A DNA stretch of 64,000 nucleotides from Anadara kagoshimensis (lineage: Eukaryota; Mollusca; Bivalvia; Arcoida; Arcidae): contig CM037868.1 of NCBI GenBank assembly GCA_021292105.1, positions 28,540,139 through 28,604,138 on the forward strand, in the 5' to 3' direction. The notes beneath the pieces were generated by a model. It was not told the origin of the DNA and made no database searches. It saw only the letters and a program-made list of their open reading frames with translations. A program made the position numbers and the translations under genes. How positions within the stretch are numbered: position 1 is the stretch's first letter; the number at the start of each line of letters is the position of its first letter. Shown here in pieces: positions 35,256 through 47,900 of the stretch.

Positions 35256-35944
35256 TTTTGCAGAAAATTGACAGCCAATACTTAGAACTTTTGAGTGCGT
35301 TTCAAATGTTTATTCTAGGAGTTTAGAATGAATAACTTTATAGATATTGTATGGAGACTCGTCAAGTCTCTTCGCTGACTGAAAGGTCAGATTTCCCTAT
35401 CCTGCATGGATAGTCATAATAGATTCTTATAATCTCCGAATCAACACTTTATTTAATAAGAAACTTTAAATGTTGTTTAACCCTCTAAGTTCCAGCGTTC
35501 AAAAATCGATGCATTGAATTATCGATGACGTCGATGACCGGCACATTGTTGACGTAAATTGTTGGTGACAATGACGAAGTGAAAAAAACACATTGTTTGA
35601 CGATGATTTTCCACAGATTGGATTTAATTTACTGCCATTCTATGTCAATTATCCAATAATATAATCCCATCGAAAGTTAATATAATTTTTGCATGTAACA
35701 GCAAAAAATGTTCAAGCGAAGCATAGATGAATGCATGCGTACATTTATATTCATATAATCTATACGAATCAAGTTATGTTTACTTTTCAATTTAATACAA
35801 ACACAAAATCCTACAAGAATAAAAATATATTTAATGCTGTAATAAATGTTAACAATTGTTATAAATTAGAAACAATTAATATTTAATGTGTTTATCTAAT
35901 TCTTGTTTGTCACACGTTTTTATTGTATAAAGTTAAAAAAAGAA

Positions 35945-36130
35945 AAATATAGATGATAAGTTTTTTCTATAACCTCTGTTCTTCTAGAAAAACAAACTTA
36001 CCAAAATAAAGTGCTTGTTAGTCATCGATGTAGACCTTGTGTAATTATAGAATGAGAAATCCTAAAATGTGTAAAAATAAATCGTTATGTCATACAGTTG
36101 ATTAAGAGGAGGAAGCAGTATAAAAACACC
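35945..36130 (+). repeat. Dispersed repeat pair member (with 4780-4990)
   Basis: The same order of short matches as at 4780, diverged. It lies within the piggyBac-like element. Confidence 0.4.
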
Positions 36131-36944
36131 TACCTCTTTGGAGCCAAGAATGTTATGTTGCCAGGAACATTGATACGTCCTGTTTTAATGATATCATATC
36201 CATGTTTATTTTCAAGAACATGAGAACAATTGCACAGTCTTTGTGTTCTTAGTATCCCCTGTTTCCAAAGAATGGTCAGTCACTTAATTATTTGCCGAAA
36301 TTTGAAGTTAGATTTGTGTAATAAATAATCTTCAGAGAAGACATCTTTCATAAAAAATATAGAGATTTTCTGCGTCTATTTTTTGTTTATTATTTCCTTA
36401 TTTTATTTCGGTTATTAAACTTGGGTCATGTTTGCGAATTTTTGCCAGTTGTAAAATATTTTGATTCAAATATAAACCCGTATATCTACAAGCAATAATG
36501 AAAAAATGCAGTCATTGTTATTCTAATAATATTGTAACAAGAGAAAATAGAAGCTGGACCCATCAATCGCTTCGAATTGCTGATTTTGTATATGGCAATG
36601 CAATGGTCACTACCTGTCTTGGTCAGACCTTATCGAGTTGTTGTTCCTTTTGTGGAATATTTCGGAACAAATCAAACTAGAACTGTCTCTTGAATCATCA
36701 GTTTAGCCAAACGACACATTTAGATGATTTATAAACTATTTCAAGTGGATCATAATTTTAATTTGCATCCTTGGTGCAGTGATTTTGTCATGACAAGTTA
36801 GTTATTTCAATGTATATTTCAGTGAAAATGCTGTCTTGGCATCATAACTCTGGAAAGGAAGGGAGAGTCAGAGATTCCATCAATGACACTCTCCCAATAA
36901 TTCTGAATTGTTGGTTCCTCGTGGAAGATCACGTGTTCGAGTAA

Positions 36945-37015
36945 CCTAATTTATCAGTTTCGAAGTTTTTACTTTGCCACTGTATTGTGATTCAGACATT
37001 GATGTTTGTTTATTT
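36945..37015 (-). repeat. Dispersed repeat B left-end fragment (minus)
   Basis: The reverse complement gives AAACAAACATCAATGTCTGA, ATCACAATACAGTGGCAAAG and AAAAACTTCGAAACTG, the start of repeat B. Confidence 0.65.
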
Positions 37016-37380
37016 TTTAACTTACTGCCAGGGGCGTATTTTTCTATGATGCAACCAAGACAACTGCCTCGGTATAAATCAGATTGTATTTTATTTTACA
37101 GAAACACGAAGATAATAGAAAAGGATAAAAAATCTTAGATTTTAAGGCACTTCTACTGTTTTACCACGGTTATAATTGATTCCTATCTACACCCATGTAA
37201 TACTAAACCCATTGCAAAATAAAGGCCTACAAATGTGATTTCCTCATAGTTCGCATTGTGCCAACCAACAACATTGCATTGATTTATACATGTATAGTAT
37301 TTAATTTGTCTCATATGTTATAACATATTAAATTTGTATTAAATTTGTTCATAAAAATGCAGGGAGACTTTGCTTATAAT

Positions 37381-37546
37381 TACAGCTCAACCTGCCTTAA
37401 AGGCCACCTCTATATAAAGGCCACCTGCTTTTAAAGGCCATCCGAATTGTATTCCAATTGTTCTTTATTCATATTATTTGAACCTGTATATAAAGGCCAC
37501 TTTTACAGGTTCCCAAGGGTGGCCTTTATATACAAGTTTGACTGTA
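37381..37546. mobile_element. MITE, second member of the TA-flanked family
   Basis: Ends TACAGCTCAACCTGCCTTAA and ACAAGTTTGACTGTA in inverted orientation, 166 bp, similar to 26027-26206 and rich in AAAGGCCACC. Nested in the piggyBac-like element. Confidence 0.6.
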
Positions 37547-38504
37547 AATTAAACGTAGGGTTATTTCTGCCTGGTTGCAGTAGAACAGAGTTCTCGAATA
37601 ATAGGTAAAAAAATCGCAATCGCTGTTTAAAGATCCTCCGTCCATTTCGTTCAACTCGGTGAGCACATTTACTGCATAGGCAAATCAATAGATCGCAAGG
37701 ACACATCAATATAACCAATGACGTCACAAATCAATTCATATGACGTCACGATTATTTAATATTACGTCACTAATAACGTTGTCTATCATAATACGGTACA
37801 CACATACATATGCATGTTAGTTAAATATCACAAATATTGAAATTTAAAAAAATGTTATTCAATTTTATAATTTGTTGGAAATGGACAAAAATGTCGTTCC
37901 GGTATTAAGCCGGTAATGACAAAATTGTCGTTCCAATATTAAGAGGGTTAAAGTTTCCGTGATGGTAACAAGATCTACAATAACGTATTTACTGAGAAAC
38001 AAATATGTTTACTGCTTCAGCAAGAACACTACACATAGAACGATCTACGTTATCGATATTCGTTAAACTGTGTAACTTTGGTTATGTTTTACAATATCTT
38101 GTTGTTGGACATATTTTTAAATTTTACAGATCAATACATTTTAACAAATGTTAAATTACGAAGATTCGTTTAAGTTTTGCCGCGTTCAAGTTGAAAAAGT
38201 TAAAAGAGGAACCCCTTGAATTTGTCGCATTTTTGATGCGCCTTGTAAAGATTTACAAGTATGAAAAAATAGAATCATGTAAGTCATAGTTCCCTTCGAT
38301 TTACAATATCTTAAATAGCGTTGGCTCAAAAATCATATATTGCAATCGCTTGAAAATTTGTTTTCAAATATATAAAATGTATAAGAATTGTACAAAAAAT
38401 TCTTTTTGCCAAGACATAGTTGTTTAGGTCAGTATTTCCATTTTATTTCGAAAAGCAGTTGAATTTAAATGTATATTCTGCTGTACATAACAATATCATA
38501 GAAG

Positions 38505-38539
38505 GACACACACACGCGCACACACACACACACACACAC
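38505..38539 (+). repeat. CA microsatellite
   Basis: About 17 CA dinucleotides with a CGCG interruption. Confidence 0.9.
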
Positions 38540-38682
38540 TTCCTTTTATCTTTAACTAGATGATCATATATAAAAAATTCTTAATCAGCAAGATAGATAC
38601 AAAAATATTGAACAACCATTAATTTAATGGCATATTACATCAATTCAGTTGTAGACATTGCTATTTTAAAATATAAATAACA

Positions 38683-39996
38683 GAGAGGGTATAAAATGTG
38701 TAGGCGGGCTGGCAAAATCTTACACCCAATTTTCAATGATCTATATTTCAATAGATGTCTATTGGATTCTTATAATATTTTTACACAATATCGGGCATAA
38801 TCTCAATTTTTAAAATATATTTTGATTTTAAAAAAATATTAGATATTTTTTAAGTTATTACAAAAAACATGGGCTACACTTTTTTCAATCGGTCAAAATT
38901 CATCCGAGACAGGATAACAAAATTTTACCACCCAATTTTCATTGATCTATATTTCAAAAAATATCTATTGGATTTTTATAATTTTTTTACATAATATTGG
39001 AAATGACCTAAATTGTTTAAATATATTTTTGATTTTAAAAAATATTTGATATTTTTGAAGTTATTACAAAAAACATGGGCTACACTTTTTCCAATCGGTC
39101 AAAATTCATGCGAGGTAGGACGAGTGAGGTTTGAACATTGATCGATATCTCTCCAAATAATTATGCTTGCCTATTAAATTTTTCAACAAATACGCGGTGG
39201 ATATATATCTTTAATAGCAACAAAGGATATTTCCTATAATGGAGTGGTTTTCTTTTTATAAAGGATTGTTTGTGGCAGTTTATTGTTCTTTAATTGCGAT
39301 AAGTACGCCGCCATCTTTGATCAAGCACGATAGGTTCACCATTACACAGGAGGGATTTACAGAAAAATAACTTATGGCGTCGTACTTATAGAACAATCAA
39401 ATGTCACAAACAATCGGTTATAAAAAGAAAACCACTGCATTATAGGAAGTACCATTTGTTGGTATCAAAGATACATATTCACCGCGTATTTGTTGCAAAT
39501 TTTAATAGGCAAGCATAATCATGTGAAGAGATATCGATCAATGTTCAAAGCTTACCTGTCCTGCCTCGGATGAATTTTGACCGATTGGAAAAAGTGTAGC
39601 CCGTATTTTCTTTAATAACTTCAAAAAAATTAAATATTTTTTAAAATCAAAAACATATTTTAAAAATTTAGGTCATGCCGGATATTATGTCAAAATACTA
39701 TATAAATCCAATACATATTAATGGAAATATAGATCAATGAAAATCGGGTTGTAAAATTTTGTTATCTTGTCTCGGATGAATTTTGACCGATTGAAAAAAG
39801 TGTAGCCCATGTTTTTTGTAATAACTTCAAAAGTATCAAATATTTTTTTAAAATCAAAATATATTTCAAAAATTGAGATTATGCCCAATATTGTGTAAAA
39901 ATATTATAAAAATCCAATAGATATTTATTGAAATATAGATCATTGAAAATTGGGTGTAAGATTTTGCCAGCCCGCCTACACATTTTATACCCTCTC
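38683..39996. mobile_element. Foldback DNA element with 9-bp target duplication (MULE-like)
   Basis: Two long inverted arms (left about 38683-39310, right about 39375-39996) start with GAGAGGGTATAAAATGTGTA and end with its complement, separated by only about 60 bases. TAAATAACA flanks both sides (38674-38682 and 39997-40005), a 9-bp target duplication as produced by Mutator-like transposases. Each arm contains two tandem subrepeats of about 203 bp. There is no reading frame, so it is non-autonomous. It lies between the tails of the two convertase genes. Confidence 0.85.
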
Positions 39997-40005
39997 TAAA
40001 TAACA

Positions 40006-40829
40006 CTTCATCTCATCACAATGGAAAAATATAACTTGGTAAGATGCCTCAACAAATTAAATAACAAAAATACAGTAATCTAAAATATCGAATACATATT
40101 GGAATGGATTTATGTGAAAAACTTCACAAAAAGGTTTGGACGACAAAGAATCAATTAACAAATTAAAAAGTATGATTCATCTGAATATCTGTTATAACGC
40201 TCTCCAGAAACCATTTGGATTTTACCTTTAATTAGGACAAAACGGCGACTGTCACATTGCCACACTTAGATTACGCAGGTTTGAAAGATCAATATGTTTG
40301 ATCCAGGAAATAAGCTTATCTGTTGAAATATATTGAACTATTTACTTCCAGTGAAGGCATTTAATACAATGAATGCTTAAATATAGATAGGCAAGACAAA
40401 TAACATAAATTTGATAAATAAATACTTGAGATTCTATAAACAAACATATTCTTATTAATCACATTGGGTGCTGTTCATAGCAACTCTTTTTTGATGAAAA
40501 ACAACTACAAATTTTCCCTATTCTTTGTAAAGCGGATACAGTTTTTTGCTGTGAATTTTTGTCTTCTTCCCAATGGCTCTCCTCTGAACTGTTTGCTTTT
40601 GATGAAAAGATTCGTCCGTGTTTTTTCTAAAAAGTACAAAAATTCGACATGTTCTTTATTATTAATTTGTCAAAAGTTACTAAATTCTGCAATATATGTT
40701 ATACATATGTAACAAATTATAACTTTATATTTAGCGGGTATTTATATTGAAAGGGCGAGTAAGTATAGAATAACTGTTGTTTTATTTCAAACATTGTTGA
40801 TGTTCATGGAATGACAAAATGTGCACTTT
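40006..40829. other. Intergenic AT-rich DNA without recognised features
   Basis: A short open frame of 82 codons near 40464 has no family resemblance or splice context; nothing else is recognised. Confidence 0.5.
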
Positions 40830-40895
40830 TAATCAAAAACAAACATACAATCCATATCCATTCACAATTCCAAAGCAAAGTAAAAACTTTTAAAT
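40830..40895 (+). repeat. Dispersed repeat B left-end fragment
   Basis: AATCAAAAACAAACATACAA, ATTCACAATTCCAAAGCAAA and GTAAAAACTTTT match the start of repeat B. Confidence 0.65.
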
Positions 40896-40919
40896 TAAAT
40901 GTTATACCAGTTTTAATTT

Positions 40920-41130
40920 TACAGCACCAGGCGGTCGTTTTCAAACGTAATTACTCATCAGTAGTGTCAGTAGTGCTTGGACCAAAACTGTGATTACTGA
41001 TTATACCTTGTTTTCAAGACATTGGAAAGATACCAGAAGGACCAAAATATATTTTACCAAATTTAGCTAAGGAAATACTTTGCATGAGGGAGTATACCTT
41101 TGTTTTTGATGAATTTCAAATTTTAAACTG
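40920..41130 (-). mobile_element. Second copy of the ribozyme-bearing retroelement, fossil, with a decayed hammerhead
   Basis: The reverse complement carries CCTCATGCAAAGTATTTCCT, TTTTGGTCCTTCTGGTATCT, AAGCACTACTGA and a CTGATGAG...GAAAA core region like that at 28911. The ribozyme core is degraded and not expected to cut. Orientation is opposite to the copy in the plus gene. Confidence 0.6.
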
Positions 41131-41311
41131 GTAAATTCAGTTAACACGTTAACGAACTTTCATCGGGGAAGTGGAGTATGTTTGTTTTTTTTATTATATC
41201 AGCATTAGTCGTCAAAGAAGAGCATAACATTTGTTTTAACACAGATTCTTGTGTTTACCATTACTAGTATACTAGAGGTTGTGGCCTTATGTCCCACCAG
41301 GGACGAAGAGG

Positions 41312-41335
41312 ATAGGTAGGTAGGTAGGTAGGTAG
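41312..41335 (+). repeat. GGTA tetranucleotide microsatellite
   Basis: Five to six GGTA units after GGACGAAGAGGATA. Nothing else is recognised from 41336 to 41945. Confidence 0.8.
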
Positions 41336-41945
41336 TATACTAGATTCATTAATATGTATTAACCAAGTTCAAAACTGAACGAAAAGGTATAAATAAAAAA
41401 AATGAAGATTTGGAATATATGTCTCGGTGACATTTCTAGACAAATTTAAAAGTTTTAATTGTCTAAAAGCAGTAAAAAAATATCAAACTAGATGAACATC
41501 GGATAGAAGGATATGGAAGTGTCGGATACTAGTACCAATGATGAGCTTACTATTATTAAAGCATGACCGAGTGGAAACTATTTTTATAGGCAGTCAGTGG
41601 CTACTACAGTAGTTATGATAATTAATGTTAGAATCGATTTGAACACACTGACACAAATGCAATGATGCAAAAATTGTAATGTTACCGCATGAGTTAGGAA
41701 GAATTGGTTATACTAGTTGTAATCAAATTAAATTTATGCCTTTGTTAAAGTTTGTCAAAGAACTTTTTAAATGAGATTAAGTGTTATATTAAGAAAAACA
41801 ACTACATACTTTTTTTTAAAAATACCCGACAAACAGTTTTGACGTGAGAGTAATTCCTCACTCAATACTGAGAAGTTGCCAAATAAATAAAAACATCATA
41901 GATAAGTCATCTCATGAAGAACCTTCAAATCCACGGCTTTAGTTT

Positions 41946-41966
41946 TCAATTGTCTCTAAGTGTCCT
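41946..41966 (-). CDS. Candidate terminal exon (RTLRDN, stop) of the minus convertase gene
   Basis: Following a 99-nt intron, acceptor TGTTACAG gives a phase-0 continuation RTLRDN and a stop. It would make an 8-residue cytosolic tail, CKMRTLRDN. No AATAAA was seen close by, so the assignment is tentative. Confidence 0.25.
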   Translation of the reverse strand, partial: RTLRDN

Positions 41967-44900
41967 CTGTAACAGTCCTTATATAGAGATCAAAAGGAGT
42001 TTGACTTTCTATTATCCGGTATAACATTGATTTTAGAATATATTTCCAATTGCAATATGGCTTACCATTTTACAAGCTATTATTGTGAATACAACAGCAA
42101 CAATCACCACAAAATTCAACAGTACAATAAACACTATCAGCCATGTCGGTGGTGAACCTTTAGATGGCGATTTATTTGTGCCTGAAACACAAAAATAAAT
42201 AGAACAGAGTCACTTAAAATAAAAAAGAAAACGGAAACGAACGGGATGGAACTACAAACACAATAAAGCAAAATTGTTTTACAAGAATGAACAATCACAC
42301 TGTATAAACAAGTACATACAATTTTTAATGATTGTGATTGTATTTATATCAGATGTAGTCACCAATTGCAAAATTCAAGTCAACAAAATTAACAACTGAT
42401 ACATTCTTTTATTCCACTATGTCTGATACATTCCTTTATTTCACTATGTCTGATACATCCCTTTATTTCACTATGTCTGATACATTCCTTTATTTCACTA
42501 TGTCTGATACATTCCTTTATTTCACTAAGTCTGATACATCCCTTTATTTCACTATGTCTGATACATTTCTTTATTCCACTAAGTCTGATACATCCCTTTA
42601 TTTCACTATGTCTGATACATTCCTTTATTTCACTATGTCTGATACATTCCTTTATTTCACTATGTCTGATACATTCCTTTATTCCACTATGTCTGATACA
42701 TTCCTTTATTTCACTATGTCTGATACATTCCTTTATTTCACTAAGTCTGATACATCCCTTTATTTCACTATGTCTGATACATTCCTTTATTCCACTATGT
42801 CTGATACATCCCTTTATTCCACTATGTCTGATACATTCCTTTATTCCACTATGTCTGATACATTCCTTTATTTTACTATGTCTGATACATTCCTTTATTT
42901 CACTAAGTCTGATACATCCCTTTATTTCACTATGTCTGATACATTCCTTTATTTCACTATGTCTGATACATCCCTTTATTCCACTATGTCTGATACATTC
43001 CTTTATTCCACTATGTCTGATACATTCCTTTATTCCACTATGTCTGATACATTCCTTTATTTCACTATGTCTGATACATTCCTTTATTTCACTATGTCTG
43101 ATACATTCCTTTATTTTACTATGTCTGATACATTCCTTTATTTCACTAAGTCTGATATATCCCTTTATTTCACTATGTCTGATACATTCCTTTATTTCAC
43201 TATGTCTGATACATTTCTTTATTCCACTATGTCTGATACATTCTTTTATTTCACTTTGTCTGATACATTCCTTTATTCCACTATGTCTGATACATTCCTT
43301 TATTTCACTATGTCTGATACATTCCTTTATTCCACTATGTCTGATACATTCCTTGATTTCACTATGTCTGATACATTCCTTTATTTCACTATGTCTGATA
43401 CATTCCTTTATTTCACTAAGTCTGATACATCCCTTTATTTCACTATGTCTGATACATTCCTTTATTTCACTATGTCTGATACATTCTTTTATTTCACTAA
43501 GTCTGATACATCCCTTTATTTCACTATGTCTGATACATTCCTTTATTTCACTATGTCTGATACATTCCTTTATTCCACTATGTCTGATACATCCCTTTAT
43601 TTCACTATGTCTGATACATTCCTTTATTTCACTATGTCTGATACATTCCTTTATTTCACTAAGTCTGATACATCCCTTTATTTCACTATGTCTGATACAT
43701 TCCTTTATTTCACTATGTCTGATACATTCTTTTATTTCACTAAGTCTGATACATCCCTTTATTTCACTATGTCTGATACATTCCTTTATTTCACTATGTC
43801 TGATACATTCCTTTATTCCACTATGTCTGATACATCCCTTTATTTCACTATGTCTGATACATTCCTTTATTTCACTATGTCTGATACATTCCTTTATTTC
43901 ACTAAGTCTGATACATCCCTTTATTTCACTATGTCTGATACATTCCTTTATTTCACTATGTCTGATACATTCTTTTATTTCACTAAGTCTGATACATCCC
44001 TTTATTTCACTATGTCTGATACATCCCTTTATTTCACTATGTCTGATACATTCCTTTATTTCACTATGTCTGATACATTCCTTTATTCCACTATGTCTGA
44101 TACATTCCTTTCTTTCACTATGTCTGATACATTCCTTTATTCCACTATGTCTGATACATTCCTTTATTTCACTATGTCTGATACATTCTTTTATTTCACT
44201 AAGTCTGATACATCCCTTTATTTCACTATGTCTGATACATTCCTTTATTTCACTATGTCTGATACATTCTTTTATTTCACTAAGTCTGATACATCCCTTT
44301 ATTTCACTATGTCTGATACATTCCTTTATTTCACTATGTCTGATACATTCCTTTATTTCACTATGTCTGATACATTCTTTTATTTCACTAAGTCTGATAC
44401 ATCCCTTTATTTCACTATGTCTGATACATTCCTTTATTTCACTATGTCTGATACATTCCTTTATTTCACTATGTCTGATACATTCCTTTATTTCACTATG
44501 TCTGATACATCCCTTTATTTCACTATGTCTGATACATTCTTTTATTTCACTAAGTCTGATACATCCCTTTATTTCACTATGTCTGATACATTCCTTTATT
44601 TCACTATGTCTGATACATTCCTTTATTTTACTATGTCTGATACATTCCTTTATTTCACTATGTCTGATACATCCCTTTATTTCACTATGTCTAATACATT
44701 CCTTTATTTCACTATGTCTGATACATTCTTTTATTTCACTAAGTCTGATACATCCCTTTATTTCACTATGTCTGATACATTCCTTTATTTCACTATGTCT
44801 GATACATTCCTTTATTTCACTAAGTCTGATACATCCCTTTATTTCACTATGTCTGATACATCCCTTTATTTCACTATGTCTGATACATTCCTTTATTTCT

Positions 44901-47900
44901 CTATGTCTGATACATTCCTTTATTCCACTATGTCTGATACATTCCTTTATTTCACTATGTCTGATACATTCCTTTATTCCACTATGTCTGATACATTCCT
45001 TTATTTCACTATGTCTGATACATTCCTTTATTCCACTATGTCTGATACATTCCTTGATTTCACTATGTCTGATACATTCCTCTATTTCACTATGCCCGTC
45101 ATTGGATAGTTCATAACAGAATAAATGAAAGAAAAAAAAAGAAAAAAGGTTTGTGTATATTATATGGAGTATTTGGAAATATTATCATAAAACAGAGACA
45201 AAAAGACTTACTAGAAGAGGTGTTTGATTTCATTATCAAGAGATGTTGATGGAGCACATATTCCTGAGGTATCGGACCAATTACAATATACCCGGTAACT
45301 GATTTACGGTTCTAAACAAAAGAAAGTAACTAGTACTCCACAGTTACCAAGCAAACTACCAATATATAATGCAACAAAGCGTGGTCTCAAAAGTACTATA
45401 TAGACAAAGACGTATAAAGTCCGCAGATTATCACTTATTACTGTTAAATAGCAAGTGTGAACGGATGGGAAATATTTTGAAGTTTGGTTTCCGATTTTTA
45501 AAGTTCTTTTAATGAACAAAAAACGATTCCTGGAAGACATGAAGACATGCATTATTTTACAAATATGTATATATCTGATTCCCAAACACTTGTTTTCTAA
45601 CTTTAAATGCATCCACAATTAATCTTCTTTTCGGACACACTATTGAAGTCGATTTTTATTTCTAGCATTAACTCAAATGAATTTCTGCATTGTAATTGAC
45701 CGGTTATATCAATCCATATAACTGTATTGCAGATCGTACGTACATTGTACATTCTGATTACTGAAATTTAGCCAAGATTCGGCTCGTTTACCATTACAGT
45801 CACACCTTTAAGAAATAAAAAAAAACTTACTCAGATTATTTAAATGATAAGTTTTGTGACGACTCATTCGTTCACACTTGCTGTTAAGGCAGAGTAAGTA
45901 CGTGATACACTAACCTTCACTTCTGATTACATTTTTAATCGAATGGTGAGCAGTTGGAACGGAAAGGTTATTGACCCTGATTTTGTAGGAAAACGATGTC
46001 TTGATTTTGTTGTGTGACTGTCCCCTAGTTTTGATGATGTGTAACCGTCGCCTGCTTTTGTAATGTAACTGTCCCTTGATGTTGTTAGGTAATTGTTCCC
46101 TGGCTGTGTTGTGTAACCGTCACCTTGTTTAAATGCGTAACTGTCCCTTGATTTTGTTAGGTGACTATTCCCTGGTTTTGTTGTGTAAAGGTCACCTAGT
46201 TTAGTTACTGAATACTTAGTTGATACACCTAATAAACAAAAAATTAACTACCCGTAGATATAGTTATATGACGCATGCACAAACGAATACATGGAAATAA
46301 TAACGGAACATAAGAGAACACAGAACATATATAACTAAGGAACACAGTGCTCAGAAAAGGAATTCATCTTTTGAAAGTTAACAAACATCATCTATAACTG
46401 AGGTTAATTGCTCAGAATGGGGATGCATCTTGAGGCAGTCACAGATCTGTAGCAACGAGATACTTTTCAGAAAGAAGATGCATCTTGAGGCAGTCACCAC
46501 AGATCTGTAGCTACGGGAAACTACTAGTCAGGAAGGGAATTCAACTCGAAGAAGTCAACGCAAATCTGTAACTAAGGGAAACTTCTCAGGAAGAGAATTC
46601 ATCTCGAGGCAGTCAACACAGATCTGTAACTAAGGGAAACTGCTCAGGAAGGGAGTTAATCTCGAAGAAGTCAACGGAAATCTGTAGCTAAGGGAAACTT
46701 CTCAGGAAGAGAATTCATCTCGAGCGCGCAGTCAACACAGATCTGTAACTAAGGGAAACTGCTCAGGAAGGGAATGCATCTTTTGGAAGTTAAAAAAAAG
46801 ATCTATAACTGGGGCAAACTACTCAGAAAGGGAATGAACTTTGAGGCAGCCAACACAGATCTGTAACTAAGGGAAACTGCCCAGGAAGGGAATTCATCTC
46901 GAGGCAGTCAACACAAATCTGTAACTTAGGAAAACTGCTAAAGAATGGAGTTAATCTCGAGGCAGTCAACACAGATCTGTAACTAAGAGAAACTTCTTAG
47001 AAAGGGAATTCATCTCAGGAAAATTCTCAGGCAGGAAGAGAGTTCATCTCGAGGCAGTCAACACGAAAATGTAATTTAGGAAAACTGCTAAGGAAGGAAA
47101 TTCAACTCGAGGCAGTCAACAAGATATTTGGCTAAGGGAAACTGCTCAGGAAGGAAATTCATCTTGAGGCGTCAACACAAATGTGTAGGTAAAGGTAAAC
47201 TTCTCAGGAAGGGATTTTTTCAATTGGAATCTTCAACAGAGAGACGAGGTGTTCAGGTAGAAAAGTCATATCGTAACAGTAATCACAAAACTTAAATACA
47301 ACAGTAAATCGCAGAATAGTTAATATCAAAAACAAACATACCAATATATGTATATATCCCGTTATGAATTAATAAGAATAAAACAATTGTAACGCAAGGC
47401 ATTCAATAAAATTTATATCGTTAAAACAACCTTATAATTACTCTGTATCAATTGTCTTTTAGAATAAAAAATTAATAAAAACGTTATAACTTGGCGATAT
47501 CAATGTCAATATTTTCAGTTTATACTTTATAAACGTCATGTCATGCGTTAGACTAAATTTATATTGTATCATCAAAGCATTATGTACCCTTCCCTAAGCT
47601 GAAAAGAGATATAACTGACTGAAAGACAGTATAAAGAAGATGAATAGTGTGTGTGAAGTATTGACATACGCAATAATTACTACGTTTACTGTCAGAACAC
47701 TGACTAGTCAAAAGAACGTCGGCAGTCTCTGTTGTAGAGTAAATAAAATGAGATGTTAAAGGTATGAAATGGATGTCCATATAAAATTTACTATACTCTC
47801 AGCATTGCATCCTATTTACAACCAATAGTTGTTACAGTTTAACAGTAACAGTTTAATTTTACCGAATACATCAAAATACTAGTATAGTATTATGCGAGGA

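Larger units (their letters stand above)
35481..37947. mobile_element. piggyBac-like element, TTAA flanked, 2.47 kb, non-coding
   Basis: TTAA at 35477-35480 followed by CCCTCTAAG, and AAGAGGG followed by TTAA at 37948-37951, give short inverted ends and the TTAA target of piggyBac. The flanks read across the element as one repeat B tail (AATCAACACTTTATTTAATA ... GTTTCCGTGATGGTAACAAG), so it inserted into a repeat B copy. No transposase reading frame is visible. It contains a MITE and a minus-strand repeat B fragment at about 36945-37015. Confidence 0.6.
35380..38025 (+). repeat. Repeat B tail split by the piggyBac-like element
   Basis: Left part 35445-35480 and right part 37948-37990 join at TTAA to match the tail at 33968-34035 of the reference copy, including the TCAACA.TTTATT and GGTAACAAGATCTACAATAA blocks. 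Confidence 0.6.

Noticed and set aside
35058-35285. Alternative last exon of the plus gene (75-codon frame ending LTANT)
   Set aside because: It overlaps the diverged repeat B copy and the CRE tandem duplication, and no phase-1 acceptor supports it.
42419-45109. An 896-codon plus-strand open frame of MSDTFLYFT repeats, and a 587-codon frame overlapping it
   Set aside because: Both arise because the 27-bp minisatellite unit is a multiple of three and lacks stops. Two frames are open at once, variants do not favour synonymous positions, and the array lies in an intron of the minus gene.
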